In this document: positions 18,204-30,118 of the stretch, piece after piece
Position numbering within the stretch: position 1 is the stretch's first letter
Layout of the letters: each line of letters begins with the position of its first letter
Assembly (NCBI RefSeq): GCF_000744655.1
Contig: NZ_JQMJ01000004.1
Span: 4,526,001 to 4,590,000 of the forward strand
DNA length: 64,000 bases
Reading direction: 5' to 3'
Source: Streptacidiphilus rugosus AM-16
GTDB lineage: Bacteria > Actinomycetota > Actinomycetes > Streptomycetales > Streptomycetaceae
Notes under the pieces: generated by a model
Told to the model about the DNA's origin: nothing
The model's input: the letters and a program-made list of their open reading frames with translations, nothing else
Databases searched by the model: none
Made by a program: the position numbers and the translations under genes

Positions 18204-18243
18204 GATTCGCTGATCGAATCGCCACAGTTCCGAAGAAGATTCG
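18204..18243. promoter_or_regulatory. Candidate Lrp/AsnC operator
   Basis: The spacer between the gamma-lyase and the Lrp gene holds GATTCG-N5-CGAATC (18204-18220) and another GATTCG at 18238-18243. Inverted and repeated half-sites about 34 bp apart suit an Lrp-type multimer. Confidence 0.55.
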
Positions 18244-18289
18244 TCATGCTGCCGTCAGGCTGTGTACATCTTCGAGCTCGGGCCGCACC

Positions 18290-18769
18290 ATGGGTTCCGT
18301 GCCGAAGAATCCGCAGCCCGAGCTGGCCCCCGTCGACCGCGCGATCCTGCGCCTGCTGGCCGAGGACGCCAGGATGCCGAACAACGCGATCGCCGAGGCG
18401 GTCGGCATCGCGCCCTCGACCTGCCTGGCCCGGATGCGCGCGCTGCGCGAGCGCGGGGTGATCCGCGGGTACCACGCCGACGTCGACCCGGCCGCGCTCG
18501 GCCTCGGCATCCAGGCGATGATCGCGGTGCGGCTGCACGCGCACACCAAGGAGGGCATCTCCTCCTTCACCGCCGCGATCCCCCGTCTGCCCGGTGTGCT
18601 GGCCTCGTACCACCTGGCCGGGGCGGACGACTACCTGCTGCACATCGCCGTGCCCGACACCGACGCGCTGCGCGACTTCGTCCTCGACCACCTCACCGCG
18701 CACCCTGCGGTGGCCCACACCGAGACCAGCCTGATCTTCGGTCACATGCGGGGCCAGGTCGCGCCGTAG
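18290..18769 (+). CDS. Lrp/AsnC-family regulator
   Basis: A 159-residue regulator: N-terminal helix-turn-helix (LAEDARMPNNAIAEAVGIA, then STCLARMRAL) and C-terminal RAM/ligand domain (MIAVRLHAHTKEGI, then GADDYLLHIAV). Divergent from the gamma-lyase gene and likely its activator in response to methionine or a related amino acid, by analogy with MdeR. Confidence 0.88.
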   Translation: MGSVPKNPQPELAPVDRAILRLLAEDARMPNNAIAEAVGIAPSTCLARMRALRERGVIRGYHADVDPAALGLGIQAMIAVRLHAHTKEGISSFTAAIPRLPGVLASYHLAGADDYLLHIAVPDTDALRDFVLDHLTAHPAVAHTETSLIFGHMRGQVAP

Positions 18770-18828
18770 ACCGGTACTTCGGCGGAGTGCCCCTTGAGAG
18801 CTGCGGCGGTGCGGGTCACCATGGCCGC

Positions 18829-20205
18829 GTGACGTCAACTCTGGCTCCTGCGACCGGAACCACGCCCACCGCCCGCGGCCCGCGCGGACTGCCGCTGCTG
18901 GGCAACCTGCCCGCCTTCGCGCGGGATCCGCTGGCCTTCTTCTGCCGCCTGCGCGACGAGTACGGCGACTGGGTGCCCTGGGCGCTCGGCCCGCGCAAGG
19001 CCGTCTTCGCCTCCAGGCCGGAGGACGTGGGCGAGCTGATGGCCCAGGTCGAGATCAGCTTCAGCCCCGCCGAGCTGGGCTGGGCCTTCCGTCATGTGCT
19101 GGGCGACGGCGTGGTCACCAGCACCGGCCCTGACTGGCGCCGCAAGCGCGCGCTCGTCCAGCCCTCGGTGCGGCCCCGCCAGGTGCGCTCCTACGCGGCC
19201 ACCATGGTCGAGTGCGCCGACGCAACCGCCTCCGGCTGGTCGGACGGCCGGGCGGTCGACGTGGCGCAGGAGATGACCGCGCTGACGCAGCGGATCGCCG
19301 TGCGGACCCTGTTCGGCGTGGAGACGGCGGGACGGGAGCAGGTCATCGCGGACGCGATGGCGGTGGCCCAGCAGGAGATCGGCGCGGAGTTCCGCGGCGT
19401 CACCGTCTTCCTCCCGCCGTGGATCCCCACCCGGGGCCGGCGTCGGCTGCGCACGGCCGTGGCGACCCTGGACTCGGAGATCGAACGCATCATCGCCGAG
19501 CACCACGAGGCCGCCGCGGACGGCCGGGAGCGCGACGACCTGCTCAGCCGGCTGCTCGCGGCCAGGGACGAGAGCGGGCAGCCGCTGTCGGAGCGGGAGC
19601 TGCGCGACGAGTGCATCACCCTCTACATCGGCGGCCACGAGACCACCTCGACCACGCTGGCCTGGGCCTGGCACCTGCTCTCCGGCTCCCCCGGGGCGCG
19701 GGCCCGGCTGGACGCCGAGCTCGCGACCGTGCTGGAGGGCCGCCTGCCGACCTTCGACGACTATGCGCGGTTGCCGTTCACGCAGGCGATCGTCAAGGAG
19801 TCGCTGCGGCTCTACCCGCCGATCTGGCTGATCACCGCGGTCGCCAGGCCCGGCGCGACGATCGGCGGCCGACCGGTGGCGGAGGGCACGACGGTGTGGA
19901 CCAGCCAGTGGTCCGTCCACCGCGACCCGCGGCTCTTCCCCGCCCCTGACGCCTTCCGTCCGGAACGCTGGGACGAGGACGCGGCGGACCCGATACCGGA
20001 CCACGCCTGGTTCCCCTTCGGCGGCGGCCAGCGCACCTGCCTGGGCACCCGCTTCGCCCTGGTCGAGGCCGCGCTGGTGCTCGCCGTGCTGGCCCAGCGC
20101 TGGCGCGTCGAGACCGAGCCGGGGGAGATCAAGCCGTTCCCCGGTCTGACGCTCCAGCCGTCCCGTCCGATCCGTGCGGTGCTGCGGGCGGGGGCGGCCA
20201 GTTAG
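18829..20205 (+). CDS. Cytochrome P450
   Basis: A 458-residue P450 monooxygenase. Seen: I-helix GGHETTSTT near residue 267, K-helix KESLRL (ExxR) near 324, PERW, and the heme loop FPFGGGQRTCLG with Cys near 404. The style (GGHETT, PFGGGQRxCLG) is of the fatty-acid or terpenoid-oxidising clan rather than the usual short Streptomyces CYP105/107. The GTG start at 18829 is the only reasonable one. No ferredoxin gene is adjacent. Its 3' end overlaps the convergent membrane-protein gene by 77 bp. Confidence 0.9.
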   Translation: MTSTLAPATGTTPTARGPRGLPLLGNLPAFARDPLAFFCRLRDEYGDWVPWALGPRKAVFASRPEDVGELMAQVEISFSPAELGWAFRHVLGDGVVTSTGPDWRRKRALVQPSVRPRQVRSYAATMVECADATASGWSDGRAVDVAQEMTALTQRIAVRTLFGVETAGREQVIADAMAVAQQEIGAEFRGVTVFLPPWIPTRGRRRLRTAVATLDSEIERIIAEHHEAAADGRERDDLLSRLLAARDESGQPLSERELRDECITLYIGGHETTSTTLAWAWHLLSGSPGARARLDAELATVLEGRLPTFDDYARLPFTQAIVKESLRLYPPIWLITAVARPGATIGGRPVAEGTTVWTSQWSVHRDPRLFPAPDAFRPERWDEDAADPIPDHAWFPFGGGQRTCLGTRFALVEAALVLAVLAQRWRVETEPGEIKPFPGLTLQPSRPIRAVLRAGAAS

Positions 20206-21772
20206 CCCACGGGGGCGGCGGCGGGGGCGGGCGGAACCACGGGGGCGGTGGCGTCCCCGCCGCGCCGCGCTCGAACCGCGGGGTGTGGCGGGCGACGGCC
20301 ACCCCGAGCAGGAGGCTGAAGGCCAGACCGACCAGGCCTCCGCCCAGGGCGAGCCAGCTCGCCGTGGCGAAGCTGTCGGGAGCGGCCTCGGCCCAGCCCA
20401 GATAGGGCGCGAGCACCAGACCTCCGCCGACCAGACCGGCCAGCAGCATCCCGAGCACCCCTCGGTCGCCGATCGCGCTCTGCCGCGGGCGGCTGCAGAC
20501 GACCGCGACCACGTAGCCGACGGCGAGCAGGACCGCGACGAAGGGCAGCGTCAGGAAATCCACCCCGGTGTAGGTCCGGCACTCCAGCAGACCCAGCGCC
20601 GCCAGCGCCGCGCCGCCGCAGGGGATCAGCAGACCCGGCGAGCCGTGTCCGTCGATCCGCCACTGGACGGTCCGCCGCAGCAGCAGGGCGCAGACGAAGG
20701 CCCAGGCCAGGGCGTAGAGCTCCTCCAGGCCGATCCCGGTACCGCCTCCGGTGAGCGGGATGGGTTCGGCCGCCACCGCGAGGGTGGGGCGGCTCCAGTG
20801 CCCGGCCGCGTCGCGCAGCAGCAGTCCGTCTGCGTGGTCGTCCACCAGGACCGCGAAGCCGCCCGGGACCTGCTGCACCGCCACCCCGCGCGGGCCGAAG
20901 ACGGCGGCCTCGGCGGCGGTGGCCGTCCGGCCTCCGATCTGGCGTTGCCGGAACAGCTTCCGGCCCGGGCTCAGCTGCCAGACGACGTGCCAGTTCCGGC
21001 CGCCGTCGGCGGTCTCCTCCACGACGGGTCCGTGCTGGTCGCTCACCCGGAAGCAGTGCTGCTGCACGCCGGGGACGCAGGCCGTGGTCGTGGCCTCGGC
21101 GCTGCCCGGGAGCGCGGCGGTCGCTCCGGTCGGCTTCTGCCAGTGGCGTCCACCGTCGTCGGTGACGGCCTCGGGGGTCAGCGGTCCGCTCCGGTCCGCC
21201 TGCCCGCCGGTGACCAGGTAGATCCGCCCGTTCCGGTCGGCGAGCCGGCCGTGGTCCTCGATCGGCGCCTCCGACGTGGCCACCACCGCCGCGAGCAGCA
21301 GCGGCACCGCCACCAGCGCCCGGACCCGGCGGGCGCCGGCTGCCGGGACCGGCCGGTCACGGGCGCGACGCCACCCGTGCCAGGCCAGGGCCAGCGCCGG
21401 GAGCGCGATCAGGTCGGTGGGGTCGGCGACCATCCGCGAGGGCACGCCGCTGAGCGACCAGAGCCCGGAGGCCAGCTCCGCCCCCTGCGGGGGCGTCTTG
21501 GCCAGGGCGAAGCCGACACCCGTGGCCAGCAGGGCCGCCAGCGCCTGCCGGTCGGAGCAACGGCCGCGGACCCATGAGCAGAGCAGCGCCAGCAGCGGAG
21601 GGGCCACCAGCATCCCCGCGACGTCGCTCAGCTTCCCGCTGACCGGACCGGGCCAGGCCCGCTTGAGCACATGGTCGTTGACGACCAGCAACGCCAGCCC
21701 CGCCAGAGTCCCCGGCCGCACCGCCCAGGCCAGAGCTGCGCCGGCCCCATATCGCTCCCCCGCGATCCGCAT
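20129..21772 (-). CDS. Multi-pass membrane protein with Pro-rich tail
   Basis: A 547-residue protein of unknown function. N-terminal helices (about residues 15-150), a large extracytoplasmic region about 170-340 with WHVVWQ and a Cys pair (CVPGVQQHC), then helices at about 355-500, and a C-terminal poly-Pro segment with runs of 5-7 Pro. The soluble part with repeated GRxWxxP-like strands resembles sialidase or photosystem-assembly beta-propeller repeats, but only weakly. Its last 25 codons lie antisense to the P450. Confidence 0.7.
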   Translation of the reverse strand: MRIAGERYGAGAALAWAVRPGTLAGLALLVVNDHVLKRAWPGPVSGKLSDVAGMLVAPPLLALLCSWVRGRCSDRQALAALLATGVGFALAKTPPQGAELASGLWSLSGVPSRMVADPTDLIALPALALAWHGWRRARDRPVPAAGARRVRALVAVPLLLAAVVATSEAPIEDHGRLADRNGRIYLVTGGQADRSGPLTPEAVTDDGGRHWQKPTGATAALPGSAEATTTACVPGVQQHCFRVSDQHGPVVEETADGGRNWHVVWQLSPGRKLFRQRQIGGRTATAAEAAVFGPRGVAVQQVPGGFAVLVDDHADGLLLRDAAGHWSRPTLAVAAEPIPLTGGGTGIGLEELYALAWAFVCALLLRRTVQWRIDGHGSPGLLIPCGGAALAALGLLECRTYTGVDFLTLPFVAVLLAVGYVVAVVCSRPRQSAIGDRGVLGMLLAGLVGGGLVLAPYLGWAEAAPDSFATASWLALGGGLVGLAFSLLLGVAVARHTPRFERGAAGTPPPPWFRPPPPPPPWANWPPPPAAPHGSDGTAGASDRGTA

Positions 21773-21839
21773 GAGGTCGAGTCTCCGCCGTCGTGGTCAC
21801 GACGTGGACACCGGCCGGTATCGAAGGGTCAGGACTGCA

Positions 21840-22370
21840 TCACGATTGGGCCAGGCGCAGCAGATACGCGGCCAGGTCCTGGCCGCCGGCCGGGTCCCGG
21901 CTGATGATCAGCACCGTGTCGTCGCCCGCGATGGTGCCGATGATCTCCTCGACGCCCGACTGGTCGATGGCCGAGGCCAGGAACTGGGCCGCGCCCGGCG
22001 GGGTGCGCAGCACCACCAGGTTGCCGGACGCCGTCGCCGAGACCAGCAGTTCGGCGGCGAGCCTGGCCATCCGGCCCTCGCTCGCGGACTCGCCCATCGG
22101 GGCCAACGGCGTGCGGTCCCCGCCCTCCGCCGGCACGGCGTAGATCAGCGCGCCGTCGGAGTTACGGATCTTGACCGCGCCCAGCTCGTCCAGGTCGCGG
22201 GAGAGGGTGGCCTGAGTGACCATCAGCCCGTCGTCCGCGAGCAGCTTGGCCAGCTGGCTCTGCGAGCGAACGGGCTGACGGGTCAGCAGCTCCACGATCC
22301 GTCGGTGCCGCGCCGTCCGCGTCTGCGGCAGCTGGGCAGCCGCGGGCGCGTCGCGATGGGGTTCGGTCAT
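21840..22370 (-). CDS. argR: Arginine repressor
   Basis: A 176-residue ArgR. N-terminal winged helix ([33 protein letters not shown]) and C-terminal arginine-binding hexamerisation domain ([15 protein letters not shown]). Last gene of argCJBDR, 14 bp after argD. It should repress the argC and argH promoters when arginine is plentiful. Confidence 0.96.
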   Translation of the reverse strand: MTEPHRDAPAAAQLPQTRTARHRRIVELLTRQPVRSQSQLAKLLADDGLMVTQATLSRDLDELGAVKIRNSDGALIYAVPAEGGDRTPLAPMGESASEGRMARLAAELLVSATASGNLVVLRTPPGAAQFLASAIDQSGVEEIIGTIAGDDTVLIISRDPAGGQDLAAYLLRLAQS

Positions 22371-22384
22371 GGAGCAATTGTTCC

Positions 22385-23566
22385 TTACTTGATCGAGCGG
22401 AGCACACCCGGGAGCACGGCGAGGAAGGCGTCCACGTCCCGCTCGGTCAGGACGAGCGGCGGCGCGAGCCGGACGGTGTCCGGGGTGGCGGCGTTCACCA
22501 GGAAGCCCGCCCGCTGCAGCGCGGCCTGCACCTCGCCCGCGACCGGACGGGTGAGCACCACGCCCAGCAGCAGTCCCGCGCCGCGCACGTGGTCCACCAG
22601 GGGATCGCCGACCGCGGTGATGCCCGAACGCAGCCGCTCGCCCACCTTGGTGACCTGGTCCAGGAGGCCGTCCTGCTCGATGGTGTCGAGCACCGCGTTG
22701 GCCGCCGCGCAGACGACCGGGTTTCCGGAGAAGGTGCTGCCGTGGTGACCCGGCTTGAACAGCGTCGCCGCCTCGCCGAAGGCGAGCGTCGCACCGATCG
22801 GCAGACCGCCGCCGAGGCCCTTGGCCAGGGTCACCACGTCCGGCTCCACGCCCTCGAAGGCCTGGTGCGCGTACCAGTGCCCGCAGCGGCCGATGCCCGT
22901 CTGGATCTCGTCCAGGACCAGCAGCGTGCCGGTCGCCCGGGTGATCTCCCTGGCGGCGAGCAGGTAGTCGGCGGGCGGCACCACGACGCCGTTCTCGCCC
23001 TGGATCGGCTCCAGGAAGACCGCGGCGGTCTCCTCGGTGACAGCCGCGCGCAACGCCTCGACGTCGCCGTAGGGCACGTTGGTGACGTGGCCGGGCAGCG
23101 GGTGGAAGCCGTCCTGCTTCTTCGGCTGCGCGGTGAGCGAGAGAGCGCCCATGGTCCGGCCGTGGAAGGCGCCGACGGCGGAGACCAGGTGGGTGCGGCC
23201 GGTCAACCGGCTCAGCTTGAACGCGGCCTCGTTGGCCTCGGCGCCCGAGTTGGAGAAGTAGACCCGCCCGTCCCGGCGGCCGTCGAAGCCGATCAGCCGC
23301 TCGGCGAGCCGGACCGAGGGCTCGGCCAGGAACAGGTTGGAAACGTGCCCGAGGGTCCCGATCTGCCGCGTCACCGCCGCCACCACGGCCGGGTGCGCGT
23401 GGCCGAGCGAGTTGACCGCGATGCCGGCCAGGAAGTCGGTGTACCGCTTGCCGTCGGCGTCCCAGACGTGCACGCCCTCGCCGCGGACCAGCGGGATGCG
23501 GGGTGTGCCGAAGTTGTCCATCAGCGCGTGCTGCCAACGGGTCGTCAGTTCGGCGTTGCCGGTCAT
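22385..23566 (-). CDS. argD: Acetylornithine aminotransferase
   Basis: A 393-residue class III PLP aminotransferase converting N-acetylglutamate semialdehyde to N-acetylornithine. Seen: [27 protein letters not shown], and the Lys site [12 protein letters not shown]. Overlaps argB by 4 bp (ATGA), so coupled. Confidence 0.96.
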   Translation of the reverse strand: MTGNAELTTRWQHALMDNFGTPRIPLVRGEGVHVWDADGKRYTDFLAGIAVNSLGHAHPAVVAAVTRQIGTLGHVSNLFLAEPSVRLAERLIGFDGRRDGRVYFSNSGAEANEAAFKLSRLTGRTHLVSAVGAFHGRTMGALSLTAQPKKQDGFHPLPGHVTNVPYGDVEALRAAVTEETAAVFLEPIQGENGVVVPPADYLLAAREITRATGTLLVLDEIQTGIGRCGHWYAHQAFEGVEPDVVTLAKGLGGGLPIGATLAFGEAATLFKPGHHGSTFSGNPVVCAAANAVLDTIEQDGLLDQVTKVGERLRSGITAVGDPLVDHVRGAGLLLGVVLTRPVAGEVQAALQRAGFLVNAATPDTVRLAPPLVLTERDVDAFLAVLPGVLRSIK

Positions 23567-24507
23567 GCCAGTCCCCCCACGATCACGTTCTCGTCGATGT
23601 CGGTCCGGTCGGGCACGACCATGGTGCCGATGCCCTCGTCGGTGAAGATCTCCAGCAGCAGGCTGTGGTGCACCCGGCCGTCGAGCACGCGGGCGGTGCC
23701 GACGCCCTCGCGGACGGCCCGCAGGCAGCCCTCCATCTTCGGCAGCATGCCGCTGGCCAGGCTCGGCAGCAGCTTCTCCAGCTCGCTCGTGCTGAGCTGG
23801 CTGATCACGTCGTCGGAGTTCGGCCAGTCGGCGTAGAGGCCTTCGACGTCGGTGAGCACCACCAGCATCTCGGCCTGCAGCGCGACGGCCATGGCGCTGG
23901 CCGCGGTGTCGGCGTTGACGTTGTAGACGTGGCCGTCCGCGCCGCGGGCGACCGAGGAGATGACGGGGATCCGCCCGTCCTCGATCAGCGCCTTGACCGC
24001 GCCGGCCTCGACCCTGGCGATGTCGCCGACCAGGCCGATGTCGACCTGCTCGCCGTCGACCTCGGCGTAGCGCTTGACGGCCGTCATGGTGTGCGCGTCC
24101 TCGCCGGTCATGCCGACCGCGAAGGGGCCGTGCTCGTTGAGCAGCCCGACCAGGTCGCGCTGGACCTGCCCGGCGAGCACCATGCGGACCACGTCCATGG
24201 TCTCCGGCGTGGTCACCCGCAGGCCGTTGGTGAAGGTCGACTCCAGCCCCAGCTTGGCGAGTTGGGCGCTGATCTGCGGGCCTCCGCCGTGCACGATCAC
24301 CGGGCGCAGCCCGGCGTAGCGCAGGAAGACGACGTCCTGGGCGAAGGCGGCCTTGAGCTCGTCGTCGACCATGGCGTTGCCGCCGAACTTGATCACGACG
24401 GTCTTGCCGTGGAAGCGCTCCAGCCAGGGCAGCGCCTCCACGAGGGTCAGCGCCTTGGGCAGGGCGGTGTTGTTGCGGGCCTGTTCGCCCTTGGGTGCGA
24501 TCTGCAC
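23563..24507 (-). CDS. argB: Acetylglutamate kinase
   Basis: A 314-residue amino-acid kinase phosphorylating N-acetylglutamate, usually the arginine-inhibited step. Seen: [22 protein letters not shown] and VLTDVEGLY. The GTG start (VQIAPKGEQ) is 44 bp after argJ. The N-terminal helix seen in arginine-sensitive NAGKs is present, so feedback inhibition is likely. Confidence 0.96.
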   Translation of the reverse strand: MQIAPKGEQARNNTALPKALTLVEALPWLERFHGKTVVIKFGGNAMVDDELKAAFAQDVVFLRYAGLRPVIVHGGGPQISAQLAKLGLESTFTNGLRVTTPETMDVVRMVLAGQVQRDLVGLLNEHGPFAVGMTGEDAHTMTAVKRYAEVDGEQVDIGLVGDIARVEAGAVKALIEDGRIPVISSVARGADGHVYNVNADTAASAMAVALQAEMLVVLTDVEGLYADWPNSDDVISQLSTSELEKLLPSLASGMLPKMEGCLRAVREGVGTARVLDGRVHHSLLLEIFTDEGIGTMVVPDRTDIDENVIVGGLA

Positions 24508-24550
24508 GACGGGTCCAGTCCTCCGGTTCCGGCAGGGAGCTGTGCGCTGG

Positions 24551-26874
<2,324 letters not shown>

Positions 26875-26984
26875 ACGGCCCGAAGGCCCGTGGGCCCCGC
26901 TCCGAGGCGGTGGCGAGCCCGGCGGCGGGCCGGGCTGACGAGGCGGTTCGCACGCGGGTGGGCCATAGATGTCAAGATGTCCGC

Positions 26985-27482
26985 ATGACGACCAAGGTTT
27001 TCTTCGACATCACCATTGACGGCGAGGACGCGGGCCGGATCGCGTTCAACCTGTTCGACGAGGTGGTCCCCAAGACCGCCGAGAACTTCCGCGCGCTCGC
27101 CACCGGCGAGCACGGCTTCGGCTACGCCGGCTCCGGCTTCCACCGCGTCATCCCGCAGTTCATGCTCCAGGGCGGCGACTTCACCCGCGGCAACGGCACC
27201 GGCGGCAAGAGCATCTACGGCGAGAAGTTCGCCGACGAGAACTTCCAGCTCAAGCACGACCGTCCGTTCCTGCTCTCGATGGCCAACGCCGGCCCGAACA
27301 CCAACGGCTCGCAGTTCTTCATCACCACCGTGGTCACCCCGTGGCTGGACGGCAAGCACGTGGTCTTCGGCGAGGTCGTCGAGGGCAAGGAGCTGGTCGA
27401 GCGCATCGAGTCGCTGGGCTCCAACAGCGGCGCGACCCGCGCCAAGATCGTGATCAAGGAGTCCGGCGTCGTCGAGGGCTGA
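26985..27482 (+). CDS. Cyclophilin-type peptidyl-prolyl isomerase
   Basis: A 165-residue cytosolic cyclophilin catalysing proline isomerisation during folding. Seen: [25 protein letters not shown], and [12 protein letters not shown], the complete active-site set. No signal peptide. No ribosome site precedes the ATG and a TAGATG lies about 17 bases before it, so a leaderless transcript is possible. Confidence 0.95.
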   Translation: MTTKVFFDITIDGEDAGRIAFNLFDEVVPKTAENFRALATGEHGFGYAGSGFHRVIPQFMLQGGDFTRGNGTGGKSIYGEKFADENFQLKHDRPFLLSMANAGPNTNGSQFFITTVVTPWLDGKHVVFGEVVEGKELVERIESLGSNSGATRAKIVIKESGVVEG

Positions 27483-27504
27483 GCCCTCGCTGGACCGAGC
27501 AGGC

Positions 27505-28332
27505 TCAGGCGTACTTCGCCAGGGGGTCCTCGTCGCCGTAGGTGCGCAGCCTGAGCGTGCGGGCATCCCGCTCGCGGATCAGCTCGGCGTCGCGCAGCAG
27601 CGCCTCGAGGTCGTCCCGACCCAGGTGGACGAACCGCCCGTGGAGCGCGTCGAAGCGCCCACGGGCGGCGTCCACGACCGTGCTGACCAGGTACGGGATG
27701 CTGCCCCAGTGGACCATGTCGGCGAACATCGGCATGCTCGCCGTCATGTCGGTGGCGACGGCTCCCGGACTGATGTCCAGCACGGTGACGCCGTGCGGGC
27801 GGAGCGAGTCGGCGATGTTGTCGCTGAGTCGCAGCAGCGCGGCCTTGGACGTGGCGTAGGCGGTGTAGCGGCCCTCGGGCCGCACCGCGAATCCGGAGTT
27901 CAGGTTCACCACCCGGCCCGCGCCGCGCTCGACCATGCCCGGCAGGACCGAGCGCAGCATGTTGAACGGTCCGCGCAGGTTGGTCTCCATCACCTGCCAC
28001 CACTGGGTCTGGTCGGCCTCCCAGAGCGGCACCTCCTCGCGGTCCACCTGCCCCGCGTTGTTGACCAGCAGGTCGATCCCGCCGAGATCGCGCTGCATGC
28101 TTGTCACGGCGGACTTCACCTGTCCCGGATGCGCGACGTCCGCGGCCAGGGCGACGCATTTCACACCGTGCCGGGCACAGTGGCGCAGCGTCTCGGTCAG
28201 CGAGTCGCGATGGCGGCCCAGCAGCCCGAGATTCATCCCCTCCTCGGCCAGCCCGAGGGCGATCTCCCTCCCGATCCCCCGCCCCGCGCCGGTGACCAGC
28301 GCCGACCGTCCCTGCAGACTGCGCACTCCCAC
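27505..28332 (-). CDS. Short-chain dehydrogenase/reductase
   Basis: A 275-residue classical SDR: cofactor motif TGAGRGIG, NNAG, and catalytic Tyr-Lys in YTAYATSKAA. GTG 28332 chosen because GGAGG lies six bases upstream and LQGRSALVTG follows at once; an ATG at 28395 with GGAG would add 21 residues. Substrate unknown. Confidence 0.85.
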   Translation of the reverse strand: MGVRSLQGRSALVTGAGRGIGREIALGLAEEGMNLGLLGRHRDSLTETLRHCARHGVKCVALAADVAHPGQVKSAVTSMQRDLGGIDLLVNNAGQVDREEVPLWEADQTQWWQVMETNLRGPFNMLRSVLPGMVERGAGRVVNLNSGFAVRPEGRYTAYATSKAALLRLSDNIADSLRPHGVTVLDISPGAVATDMTASMPMFADMVHWGSIPYLVSTVVDAARGRFDALHGRFVHLGRDDLEALLRDAELIRERDARTLRLRTYGDEDPLAKYA

Positions 28333-28496
28333 GATCCGCCTCCACTCCCGCTCCAGCCCTGTGCGGGCGCCGTTTGGCATGTTCGACCAGCCCATCCTGA
28401 TCCGCTCCTGTCGGGTCCGGCGACGGACACGCGGAAGGGCAGGGGGTAACGTCGGGCCGTTGCAGTGAACTGATCGAGGAACTGAGGAAGCCACAC

Positions 28497-29354
28497 GTGA
28501 GCGACATCGCGCGAGTTGGAGTGGTGGGCTGCGGCCTGATGGGGTCGGGCATCGCGGAGGTCTTCGCACGCTCGGGGCTGGACGTGAAGGTCTCCGAGGC
28601 GAGCGGCGAGGCCCTGGAACTGGGCCGCACCCGGATCACGACCTCCTTCGACACCGCGGTCAAGCGCGGCAAGCTGAGCGTGGAGGAGCGGGACGCGGCA
28701 CTCTCGCGCATCTCCTTCACCACCGAGCTGGCCGACTTCGCCGACCGCGACCTGACCGTGGAGGCGGTGGCCGAGCGGGAGGACATCAAGGTCGCCATCT
28801 TCGAGACGCTGGACCGCGTGGTCGAGCGCCGCGACGCGATCCTGGCCTCCAACACCTCCTCCATCCCGATCGTGAAGCTGGCCTCGGCGACGAGCCGCCC
28901 GGAGCAGGTCCTGGGCGTCCACTTCTTCAACCCGGCCCCGGTCCAGAAGCTGGTCGAGATCGTTCCGACCCTCACGACCTCCGCCGAGACCGTCGCCCGC
29001 GCCGAGGCCCTCACCCGCGAGATCCTCGGCAAGGACCCGATCCGCGCGCGCGACCGCGCCGGCTTCGTGGTCAACGCCCTCCTGGTGCCGTACCTCCTCT
29101 CTGCGGTCCGCATGTTCGAGTCGGGCATCGCGACGGCCGAGGACATCGACAAGGGCATGGAGGCCGGCTGCGCCCACCCCATGGGCCCGCTGCGCCTGTG
29201 CGACCTCATCGGCCTGGACACGATCGTCTCGATCGCCGACTCGATGTACCAGGAGTACAAGGAGCAGCTGTACGCGGCTCCGCCGCTGCTCCAGCGCATG
29301 GTCGACGCGGGCCTGCTCGGCCGCAAGTCGGGGCGCGGCTTCTACCAGTACTGA
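28497..29354 (+). CDS. 3-hydroxybutyryl-CoA dehydrogenase family enzyme
   Basis: A 285-residue 3-hydroxyacyl-CoA dehydrogenase oxidising 3-hydroxyacyl-CoA with NAD(P), in butyrate/PHB or fatty-acid metabolism. Seen: GVVGCGLMGSGIAE Rossmann motif, ASNTSSIPI, HFFNPAPVQKLVEI with the catalytic His, and HPMGPLRLCDLIGLD. The start is GTG. Stand-alone. Confidence 0.92.
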   Translation: MSDIARVGVVGCGLMGSGIAEVFARSGLDVKVSEASGEALELGRTRITTSFDTAVKRGKLSVEERDAALSRISFTTELADFADRDLTVEAVAEREDIKVAIFETLDRVVERRDAILASNTSSIPIVKLASATSRPEQVLGVHFFNPAPVQKLVEIVPTLTTSAETVARAEALTREILGKDPIRARDRAGFVVNALLVPYLLSAVRMFESGIATAEDIDKGMEAGCAHPMGPLRLCDLIGLDTIVSIADSMYQEYKEQLYAAPPLLQRMVDAGLLGRKSGRGFYQY

Positions 29355-29452
29355 CGCGCCGGGACGGCAGGGCCCGGCGCAGCCGCCGGGTTCTGGCCGC
29401 ACGTTCAGGCGCCTCTCACGCTTCTCCCATCCGGCCGGCGGAGGGTGGGGGC

Positions 29453-29584
29453 ATGAGACACCGGAAACGGGGCCCTCGGGCCGCCGGCACCCTTGAGCTG
29501 CTCCTGCTTCTCGTGAGCGTTCTGGTCGGCCGTGCCCGGTCCGGGCGTGGGCGCGAGCCGTGGGCGCTGCCCGTCCGCGGGTGA
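29453..29584 (+). CDS. Small hydrophobic protein (43 aa)
   Basis: Possible 43-residue gene starting MRHRKRGPRAAG with one short hydrophobic stretch (LELLLLLVSVLVG) and an Arg-rich tail, preceded by GGAGGGTGGGGGC. Too short to classify; it may be a spurious frame. Confidence 0.35.
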   Translation: MRHRKRGPRAAGTLELLLLLVSVLVGRARSGRGREPWALPVRG

Positions 29585-29656
29585 GGCCGCCGCGCCGGGC
29601 AACGGCCTCGGGGTGACACTGGAAGCGGGGCCCGGCGCTACCCCGTGGAGCGGACC

Positions 29657-29839
29657 ATGCTTGTCCTTCTCGTGATCCTGGTGTTGATCGCCATCGCGTT
29701 CGGTGTTCTGGGCGCGATCGTGAAGGGTCTGTTCTGGCTGCTGATCATCGGGTGTGTGGTGTTCGTCGGGGCGGTCCTGTACGGGTTCTACCGGTTCGGC
29801 AAGCGGGTCGGCCGCGGCTCGAAGTCGAGCACCGAGTAG
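29657..29839 (+). CDS. Small two-helix membrane protein (60 aa)
   Basis: A 60-residue protein with two hydrophobic helices (MLVLLVILVLIAIAFGVLG and FWLLIIGCVVFVGAVLYGF) and a basic Ser-rich tail. ATG follows GGAGCGGACC. Small hydrophobic proteins of this type are common in Streptomyces and uncharacterised. First of two tandem small membrane genes. Confidence 0.7.
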   Translation: MLVLLVILVLIAIAFGVLGAIVKGLFWLLIIGCVVFVGAVLYGFYRFGKRVGRGSKSSTE

Positions 29840-29894
29840 CGAGTCAACCGGCGGTATCCGGGCAGGTGCCCAACACCACACCCTGGAGGGCCGG

Positions 29895-30101
29895 ATGACC
29901 AACCACACGGAACACCCCGTCCGCCGGCACGCCTGGGACGCCCTCGCCGTGCTGCTCACCGTCACCGCCGGACTCTGCGCCCTTTTCCTCGACGTCGAGT
30001 ACGCGGCGCTGACGGTGGTCTCCCGCCTCGCGCTGGGCGGGATCATCGTCGGCGCGATCGGCGTCATCCTCGCGAAGCGCCTGATCGAGCACCGCGGGTG
30101 A
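29895..30101 (+). CDS. Small two-helix membrane protein (68 aa)
   Basis: A 68-residue protein with helices at about residues 14-32 and 42-60 and a charged end (KRLIEHRG). Good ribosome site (GGAGG) seven bases before the ATG. Probably co-transcribed with the 60-residue gene. Function unknown. Confidence 0.65.
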   Translation: MTNHTEHPVRRHAWDALAVLLTVTAGLCALFLDVEYAALTVVSRLALGGIIVGAIGVILAKRLIEHRG

Positions 30102-30118
30102 GAAGCTGACGGCCGGGC

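Noticed and set aside
18262-18828. N-terminal extension of the P450 over the Lrp gene
   Set aside because: Translation is Arg/Pro/Gly-rich noise in the Lrp +1 frame; P450 homology starts after GTG 18829.
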